11,972 bases of DNA from Verrucomicrobiota bacterium (GTDB lineage: Bacteria; Verrucomicrobiota; Verrucomicrobiia; Chthoniobacterales; UBA10450). Of the stretch, positions 7,193-11,972 are shown piece by piece (position 1 is the stretch's first letter; every line of letters starts with the position of its first letter). Below the pieces are notes generated by a model. It saw nothing but the letters and a program-made list of their open reading frames with translations, was not told the DNA's origin and made no database searches. A program made the translations under genes and the position numbers. The stretch is taken from positions 1 to 11,972 of the forward strand of contig QHRI01000215.1 of the NCBI GenBank assembly GCA_003221375.1, in the 5' to 3' direction.

Positions 7193-8184
7193 GAGAAACG
7201 GTGTCCCGTGCTCTTTCTCTCCGGATCGGCAACCGCCTCGCTCGGCAACTGACGGGGCGCTGAATACTCCGATAGCTTATCGTCCGCTCCCTCTCCGTTT
7301 GAATTCCTACGCGGTGGTTTGTCTGTCAGGAGTTCGTAAAGAAGTGCCCCCAGGGAGTACACATCGGTGGCAATTGTGGCAGTCTGCCCTTCGTTCTGTT
7401 CTGGAGCGGCGTACGCAGGTGTAAGTCTGCGCTCGGCTACGACCGTGGTAAGCCCATCATCAGAATCGACGCTAAGTACCTTAGCGATTCCGAAATCGAG
7501 TAACTTAGGGTTACCGTCACCATTAACGAGCACATTACCAGGTTTGATGTCTCGATGAATAATCTGATATCGATGCGCGAACTCAACTGCAGAGCAGATC
7601 TCAAGGAATAGCTTAAGTCGATCCTGTAGCCCGACCTTTTGGTGCTGAACCAACTGGGTAATGGGCGTTCCTTCGACGAACTCCATTACGAAGTACGGTA
7701 AGCCGTCCGCCGTGGTGCCCGCGTCTAAAAGCCGGGTAATATTTGGATGGTCAAGATTGGCAAGAATCTGCCGCTCCGTTCGAAAGCGACGCAGCACTTC
7801 ATCGGTGTCTGTGCCTCGCTTGAGTAATTTGACCGCAACACGCTTCCGAAACTGTCCGTCGGCACGTTCGGCGAGATAAACGGCTCCCATACCGCCGCGC
7901 CCGAGTTCTCTTACGATCACGTACGCGCCGAGCCGCTCGCCGGCTCGATCGCCTTCGTCGCGTCGGAGACGCGTCGCTGCGAACTCCGCAAACTCTTCCA
8001 AGACGGAGGTATCCTGGGCAAGCAGTTGTTCAGCTTCACGAAGAAGCGCCGCGTCATCTGCGCATGCTTCTCTGAGCGTTGCTGTCTGCTTTTCAGCAGA
8101 GGTCTGCTCTAACGCGTCTGCAAGAATATTCTTGAGGCGCTGCCAGCGTGCCGGATCTGACTTACTTTGCGTGGCCGTTGACAC
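7102..8184 (-). CDS. Ser/Thr protein kinase domain (PknB-like), frame-broken before its C-lobe ends
   Basis: This is the cytoplasmic catalytic part of a receptor-like Hanks kinase. Residues 1-80 are the helical leader usual in these kinases (RWQRLKNILADALEQ). The kinase then shows GRGGMG (95-100), the ATP-binding Lys119 in VAVKL, Glu137 of helix C, HRDIKPGN (210-217, Asp212 as base), DFG (230-232), APE (260-262) and DVYSLG (274-279). All catalytic residues are present. After PSEAVADPER (residue 323) the expected C-lobe end (the GDLD...RRY and RRHL helices) is not found, and the last 37 residues are an out-of-frame reading of the juxtamembrane region. The start is GTG, 35 nt after the sigma-factor stop; no strong Shine-Dalgarno is seen. 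It probably phosphorylates the sigma factor or its targets, as known for ECF43-type pairs (inference). Confidence 0.85.
   Translation of the reverse strand: MSTATQSKSDPARWQRLKNILADALEQTSAEKQTATLREACADDAALLREAEQLLAQDTSVLEEFAEFAATRLRRDEGDRAGERLGAYVIVRELGRGGMGAVYLAERADGQFRKRVAVKLLKRGTDTDEVLRRFRTERQILANLDHPNITRLLDAGTTADGLPYFVMEFVEGTPITQLVQHQKVGLQDRLKLFLEICSAVEFAHRYQIIHRDIKPGNVLVNGDGNPKLLDFGIAKVLSVDSDDGLTTVVAERRLTPAYAAPEQNEGQTATIATDVYSLGALLYELLTDKPPRRNSNGEGADDKLSEYSAPRQLPSEAVADPERKSTGHRFSWKMRRFRPVPEVDLKLGTVAAYASRVQAH
7190..7215 (-). other. Frame break between kinase domain and transmembrane segment
   Basis: The kinase frame is convincing down to about DPERK (nt 7213). The frame that reads the membrane helix is convincing at least from VENAQ (nt 7192). 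These frames differ, so a change must occur between about 7213 and 7192, with 91 bp of formal overlap (7102-7192) between the ORFs. The segment that normally closes a kinase C-lobe and leads into the membrane helix is missing or unrecognisable, which suggests a deletion together with the shift. The exact junction cannot be placed without an intact homologue. Confidence 0.6.
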
Positions 8185-8219
8185 GAATGCGTTGTCCAGG
8201 TTATGCGAACTTCACAGCG

Positions 8220-8780
8220 TTAGTCGAGCAATCGGTTTCGGAGCCACAACTTGGCTGTCGCCCAATCGCGCTTAACTGTCGCGCGCGATATTTTCAGTGT
8301 GGACGCGATTTCATCGACTGTAAGCCCGGCGAAAAATCGTAGCTCAACAATTTCCGCCTGCCGCGGATCCGCCAATTCGAGCTCTTCCAACGCCTCATCC
8401 ACTGCAACGATATTAAGGTCCCGCTCCGCACAAAAATCGAGGGCTTCATCCAGCGGTAATCGGATTACTCCTGGCCCGCCTCTTTTATCGCGGGTGCGTG
8501 CCACGCCATAGCTGATCAAAATCCGTCGCATTGCCCGCGCGGCAAACGCAATGACATGGGCTTCGTCGCGCCAGGCATGATCTGGCCGCTTTAGCACACG
8601 TAAGAACGCTTCGTGCAGAAGGGCTGTTGCCTGCAGTGTGTGATTCGGACGCTCGCTTCTCAGATATTCCGCAGCCAGGCGGCGTAGCTTCTCGTACGTT
8701 GCAACCGGTATCTCACCATTTTCTGAAGCAAAGCTCGCATCCGCCTTCCCAAGCGGAATTGGCGCGGGTTCGGCCACCAT
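8220..8780 (-). CDS. ECF RNA polymerase sigma factor (TIGR02999 / Sigma70_ECF type)
   Basis: A roughly 186-residue ECF sigma factor that directs RNA polymerase to specific promoters. Region 2 is YEKLRRLAAEYLRSERPNHT with TALLHEAFLRVL; region 4 is a helix-turn-helix: DPRQAEIVELRFFAGLTVDEIASTLKIS, then RATVKRDWATAKLWLRNRLL at the C-terminus. The DWxxAxxWLxxxL ending is characteristic of this subgroup. An ATG five codons upstream (8795) is possible, but the ATG at 8780 has AGGGG five bases before it, while 8795 has no Shine-Dalgarno, so 8780 is preferred. It lies 35 nt before the kinase in the same direction, and no anti-sigma gene is present. Related ECF43-type sigma factors are controlled by phosphorylation from a neighbouring Ser/Thr kinase (established for some members; inferred here). 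Confidence 0.9.
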   Translation of the reverse strand: MVAEPAPIPLGKADASFASENGEIPVATYEKLRRLAAEYLRSERPNHTLQATALLHEAFLRVLKRPDHAWRDEAHVIAFAARAMRRILISYGVARTRDKRGGPGVIRLPLDEALDFCAERDLNIVAVDEALEELELADPRQAEIVELRFFAGLTVDEIASTLKISRATVKRDWATAKLWLRNRLLD

Positions 8781-8785
8781 GGGAT

Positions 8786-8790
8786 CCCCT
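8786..8790 (-). promoter_or_regulatory. Shine-Dalgarno deciding the sigma-factor start
   Basis: On the minus strand the sequence reads GTAGGGGATCCCATG, giving AGGGG with 5-nt spacing to the ATG at 8780. The upstream ATG at 8795 is preceded by ACAATCCCTTCACCTT, which has no purine-rich core, so the internal start is favoured. Confidence 0.5.
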
Positions 8791-8869
8791 ACCATAAGGT
8801 GAAGGGATTGTAACGCGAAGCCGATGGCCCGTCCAGTTCACTGATCGATGAGCCCTTTTTCTCGGATTT

Positions 8870-10042
8870 GTGGCTTACCTTTATGTGAGGCGAGTAATTA
8901 CGAATAATCCGCGCGGATCCGTTTGGGCCGCGAAGCGCACGCGATCCATTCAGGCGAACAAATGGATTCCAAACCGGCGATTTAACGGTCAGTCGGCGTC
9001 GCGCCGTCGCAACAATACACAAGTGGCTGAAACGGGGCTGCCAAAAAACGTCGGCATTGTGGTTTTTGAGCAGATGGCAGCTGTCGATTTGATGGGACTA
9101 GCCGAGGTGTTTTCCCGGCCGAGGATTGAAGCCGATCTAGCGCGTGAGCGCCGTTGCTATGACGTAGTGACCATCGGCGTTAGCGGTAAACCCTGCGTCA
9201 TTGAGTCGGGCATAATCGTAAAACCACAAGTTGATATGCAACATGCGCCCCCGCTTGATACCGTGATCATTCCTGGCGGTAGAGCAATTCAGAGCCCGAA
9301 ACTCAACAAGGAAATCGGGGACTGGCTCGCCAGCCGGCAATCTGTCCCAAGGCGCATCGTTGCGTTAGGGACTGGTATTTATGCCGTCGCATCGACGGGC
9401 CTTCTCGATGGACGACGCGTAGTGACTCACTGGCGCTTTGCTAAAGATGTCGCTTCGCGATTTCCTAAACTTCACGTTAACTCCCGTAACCTCTTCGCTA
9501 AGGATGGAGCTTTTTATACAGGCGCAGGCGGCACATCGGCGGTCGATTTTGCGCTCTTTCTAGTTGAAGAGGATTACGGCCGCCAGGTAGCTCTAGGGTT
9601 GGCACACGAGCTCGTTGTTCACGTTAAAAGATCTGGTGAACAAGAGCAATACTCCGAACTCTTGCAGTTTCAGGTTCAGTCGTCCGATCGCTTTGCTGAC
9701 TTGCCCACGTGGATCTTATGTCACCTCAGTCATGGTCTTACGGTCGACGTCCTTGCCGAGAGAGTCAGGATGTCACGACGGAATTTTACCCGATTGTTCC
9801 ATAAGACTTTTGGCAAAAGTCCGTCGCAATTTGTAGCCGAAGCCCGTATCGCGGAAGCCTGTGAACGATTGTTAGCGCCACGGAACACCATTGAAAGCGT
9901 TGCTAACTCTGTTGGATTCCGGAGTGCAGATGTTTTTAGTGTGGCTTTCGAGCGCCATGTAGGCGTTCGACCGCGGACCTACCGTGCTCTGAGGGAACCC
10001 TTGGCAAGGAGAGCCTCATTGAAGGCGAGGTCTCATAAATAG
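8870..10042 (+). CDS. GlxA-family transcriptional regulator (DJ-1/PfpI-like domain + AraC HTH)
   Basis: Domain 1 (about residues 60-232) is a DJ-1/PfpI-like fold: VGIVVFEQMAAVDLMGLAEVF, DTVIIPGG, GLLDGRRVVTHW, and TGAGGTSAVDFALFLVEEDYG. Domain 2 (about 278-376) is an AraC double helix-turn-helix: LTVDVLAERVRMSRRNFTRLFHKTFGKSP and IESVANSVGFRSADVFSVAFERHVGVRPRTYR. Together they make a one-component regulator that senses a small molecule and binds DNA. The family's nucleophile-elbow Cys (usual CTG) is replaced: here the stretch is ALGTG (165-169), with Gly167 at that place. The start is uncertain: the GTG at 8870 gives an Arg-rich, non-conserved leader of about 58 residues, and an in-frame GTG at 9023 (residue 52) fits the family length better; neither has a good Shine-Dalgarno. 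It is divergent from the sigma factor. Confidence 0.85.
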   Translation: MAYLYVRRVITNNPRGSVWAAKRTRSIQANKWIPNRRFNGQSASRRRNNTQVAETGLPKNVGIVVFEQMAAVDLMGLAEVFSRPRIEADLARERRCYDVVTIGVSGKPCVIESGIIVKPQVDMQHAPPLDTVIIPGGRAIQSPKLNKEIGDWLASRQSVPRRIVALGTGIYAVASTGLLDGRRVVTHWRFAKDVASRFPKLHVNSRNLFAKDGAFYTGAGGTSAVDFALFLVEEDYGRQVALGLAHELVVHVKRSGEQEQYSELLQFQVQSSDRFADLPTWILCHLSHGLTVDVLAERVRMSRRNFTRLFHKTFGKSPSQFVAEARIAEACERLLAPRNTIESVANSVGFRSADVFSVAFERHVGVRPRTYRALREPLARRASLKARSHK

Positions 10043-10087
10043 ATTGTGGATGTAAGATCGACTCTGTTGCGTTTTTGAGTCCTAAAG

Positions 10088-10127
10088 CAAAGAGGCAGCC
10101 CCAAAGTGATTCGGGACTGCCCCTTTG
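10088..10127 (-). terminator. Hairpin terminator after the TonB-dependent receptor gene
   Basis: The arms are 10088-10102 and 10113-10127, with a 10-nt loop. Transcribed from the minus strand, the 15-bp stem pairs completely, with two G-U wobbles; transcribed from the plus strand, the same two positions are A-C mismatches. This favours use for the minus-strand receptor, whose stop is only 22 bp away. The tail after the stem is only moderately U-rich (CUCUUUGCUUUA), so termination may be partial. It may also work weakly for the converging GlxA-type gene, which ends 45 bp away. Confidence 0.65.
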
Positions 10128-10149
10128 TTAACCTAACTAACGGAGAAAT

Positions 10150-11214
10150 CTAGAATCTCTTTTTCAACCCAACGTACCAGAATCGGCCCTTGATGGTAGC
10201 AAGCGACTCGTCGTAACCGTTCTCGAACGAGCCTGCTACAAACGGCGGATCTTCATCCAGCACGTTCTGCATACCCAACGTGACGGTCGTGTTATTAAGC
10301 CACCACTGCCAGTTGCTGCAGCCATACTCGGCTGTGGAGACGGGTACCACATTCTTCTCCTTGCCATCTTTCATCTTCACATTCTTCCCACCATCCTTGG
10401 CGAAGCCAGGCACTTCAGCCGGCGCAGGCGGTGGTAGGTTAAATGTGTAGTTCAAGATCAGATCCAGCGTGGTCCACGAGGATACTTTGCGCGCCCGTAC
10501 TTCGTCACCGCCACCGAGCGGGCCACTCCTGGGCTCCTGTAGCTTTGTCGATCCTGTCAGAGTGGCGTTGTCATCCTCATACTGACCAGTCCAGTGGACT
10601 ATCGCGCCAATATCCAAGCCCTGCATCCACGTGTCCGCCGGACCATCATAGAAGATACTAAAGTTGGCCCGATTCCATGGCGTCGAGTTGGTCAGAGTAC
10701 CTCCCGGCGGCTGGAATGTACCGGCGATACCAAACCGTTTGAATTCGGGGGCAGTTTGCAATTCGAACCGGGATAGCCAAGTGCCGTTAACCGTGGACGT
10801 CAACCTACCCCAATCCCCGTGTCCGAAGATCGTCGAGTCCAGTATATAGATCGCTTCGTAGTCCAGACCCTCCAAGACTGCGCCTGCAATGTTGTTGCTC
10901 GGATCGATGACAAATTGCACTGGCCCAGCCTCGCCTGGAATTGAACTCACACTACGGAAAACAATAGGCCCCTGCTGCTGAACACCCGGAGTGGGGGGAT
11001 TCTCCACGATGAGGGTTTGCGCACCTCGGGTTGCCACGATGTCGCGCATATCAATATGCCACCAGTCGGCGCTCAGTGTCAGGCCCTTAACCCATTTCGG
11101 GCTGTAAACAATTCCGTAGGTCCATTCATAGGCCACTTCCGGATGTAGATTTGGATTTCCCAAAATGCGTTCCTCAATCTGAGGCTCGGTTTGAGAGGAA
11201 AACGGATCGGCCAC
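10150..11214 (-). CDS. C-terminal beta-barrel part of a TonB-dependent outer-membrane receptor
   Basis: Residues from the GTG at 11214 to the end form the last strands of a TonB-dependent receptor barrel. Recognisable elements are NPNLHPEVAYEWTYGIVYSP, LTLSADWWHIDMRDIV, a long extracellular loop, LGMQNVLDEDPPFVAGSFENGYDESL and a final strand ending WYVGLKKRF, with the terminal Phe used by the BAM machinery. The frame is open upstream of 11214 and reads typical receptor sequence (SIRWQPLDPKYIG, TLRGSYTEAFHAPTLSEL) back to about 11361, so GTG 11214 is not a native start. Upstream coding is in another frame. The receptor imports siderophores or large nutrients such as glycans using TonB energy; the substrate cannot be told from this part. 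A Lys-rich loop (KDGGKNVKMKDGKEK, from about nt 10400 to 10356) faces outside. Confidence 0.85.
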   Translation of the reverse strand: MADPFSSQTEPQIEERILGNPNLHPEVAYEWTYGIVYSPKWVKGLTLSADWWHIDMRDIVATRGAQTLIVENPPTPGVQQQGPIVFRSVSSIPGEAGPVQFVIDPSNNIAGAVLEGLDYEAIYILDSTIFGHGDWGRLTSTVNGTWLSRFELQTAPEFKRFGIAGTFQPPGGTLTNSTPWNRANFSIFYDGPADTWMQGLDIGAIVHWTGQYEDDNATLTGSTKLQEPRSGPLGGGDEVRARKVSSWTTLDLILNYTFNLPPPAPAEVPGFAKDGGKNVKMKDGKEKNVVPVSTAEYGCSNWQWWLNNTTVTLGMQNVLDEDPPFVAGSFENGYDESLATIKGRFWYVGLKKRF

Positions 11215-11297
11215 GATCGGGAAGTTTTGCGAGCTCGCAGGCGTAAGCTCTGATAGCGTCGGTGCATGGAACGCCTCGGTGTAGCTGCCGCGCAGGG

Positions 11298-11972
11298 TTA
11301 CTGCGCCGATATACTTGGGATCAAGCGGCTGCCAGCGAATTGATACCTTCGGTTTCTGCGCTCAAAGCTGTAGAACCCAGGGAAGTTCCATGTGGGACTG
11401 GTGAATGGCACTCGCACTTCCTCGTAGATTCCCCAGATATCCCGGTTCACACGGAAGCTTTGCCCGTCCACCGAACCAATAGTGTTGAACGTGTTATTGA
11501 GCGCGTCACGATCGCGAGTGAATCTCGGCGCGTCGTACTCGCCGCCAATGGCAAAGGAGACTGGCCCGGCAGGAAGACTGAACAGGTCGCCGTTAATGGT
11601 GGCGTAGTAAATCGGCAACTCGTATTCGCCACTGTTATGCAGGGTGACATAAACTCTTTGCCTGGCCGCCGCGGTGTTTTGGCGGAAAAAGCCACCGAAC
11701 GGATTAAACGCTGTGTGCGGGTCCGTATCGAACAGCGCGTCTCGCAACCCGGGCTGGCTCACTTCGCCAACGGACAGGTCCTGTCCCTCGTTGCGAGAGT
11801 AACGGAAACCCATTTCCCAGTTCCACGTCTTGAAGTAATCGCCAAATTCTCCCATCTCACCCCGCAGACCAACGTCAAAGAGTTGATCCCAGTAAGTGAA
11901 TTTTTCACTCCTCGTGCCGGTATCGTTAATGCCGCGGAACCGAATCCCGGTAGTCAGCGGAACCGGTGCTCC
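11298..11972 (-). CDS. Middle barrel part of the same TonB-dependent receptor, cut by the right window edge
   Basis: The frame enters from the window edge and is open all the way (start of the gene lies outside). The first Met in the window (11855) is internal: the frame reads IRFRGINDTGTRSEK and LFDVGLRGEMGEFGDYFK before it. Barrel strands follow: WNWEMGFRYSRNEG, FNPFGG, SGEYELPIYYATINGDLFSLPAGPVSFAIGGEY, and IWGIYEEVRVPF near nt 11440-11400, a common receptor motif. The frame loses family character after NFPGFYSFE at about 11361, where the other frame takes over with AQKPKVSIRW. The plug domain and signal peptide are not in the window. Confidence 0.8.
   Translation of the reverse strand, partial: GAPVPLTTGIRFRGINDTGTRSEKFTYWDQLFDVGLRGEMGEFGDYFKTWNWEMGFRYSRNEGQDLSVGEVSQPGLRDALFDTDPHTAFNPFGGFFRQNTAAARQRVYVTLHNSGEYELPIYYATINGDLFSLPAGPVSFAIGGEYDAPRFTRDRDALNNTFNTIGSVDGQSFRVNRDIWGIYEEVRVPFTSPTWNFPGFYSFERRNRRYQFAGSRLIPSISAQ
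11350..11370 (-). other. Frame break in the TonB-dependent receptor
   Basis: The upstream frame ends its meaningful reading at YSFE (about 11361), and the downstream frame begins at AQKPKVSIRW at the same point. In related receptors a strand and loop of roughly a dozen or more residues (an AxRYDxYS-like segment) lies between these two motifs, and it is not seen in any frame here. This suggests a deletion as well as a frame change; the lost length is an estimate from family knowledge. Confidence 0.6.

Noticed and set aside
8789..9022. 77-codon minus-strand ORF in the divergent region
   Set aside because: No motif, no Shine-Dalgarno, and it covers the expected promoter region between two divergent genes.

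Overview
The window reads as chromosomal DNA of a free-living Gram-negative bacterium of moderate GC content, most likely from Acidobacteriota or Verrucomicrobiota. The pointers are an ECF sigma factor of the TIGR02999/Sigma70_ECF type placed directly before a receptor-like Ser/Thr kinase with TolB-like and TPR sensor parts, a secreted Asp-box beta-propeller protein, a SnoaL-like secreted protein, and a TonB-dependent outer-membrane receptor ending in Phe. The phylum is inferred from family resemblance, not shown. No tRNA, rRNA, CRISPR array or insertion sequence is visible.

Layout, left to right. Positions 5-3018 (+) hold a secreted BNR/Asp-box (sortilin-like) protein split into two frames. 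Positions 3203-3610 (+) encode a small unrecognised protein with a C-x2-C...C-x2-H knuckle, followed 15 nt later by a SnoaL/DUF4440-like exported protein (3626-4132, +). On the minus strand, 8780 down to 4167 is a signalling operon: ECF sigma factor, then a transmembrane Ser/Thr kinase whose periplasmic part is a tandem duplication of a TolB-like plus TPR module. The kinase gene is spread over three overlapping frames. A divergent GlxA-type AraC regulator (8870-10042, +) faces the sigma factor. A minus-strand TonB-dependent receptor enters from the right edge and ends at 10150, again in two frames, with a hairpin terminator at 10088-10127.

The most striking feature is that every long gene of more than about 2 kb is broken by a frame change, and at each break residues expected from the family also appear to be missing, not just a base. 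In one case this can be measured inside the window: the first TolB/TPR module lacks 76 nt that the second copy has. The break leaves an ATGA stop/start overlap, so the downstream piece could in principle be translated by coupling. The causes to separate are real gene decay, a common assembly artefact, and split expression.

I see no clearly new defence or mobile system. The most original content is the tandem-duplicated sensor of the kinase, the clustered out-of-frame deletions, and a GlxA-type regulator whose nucleophile position is Gly.
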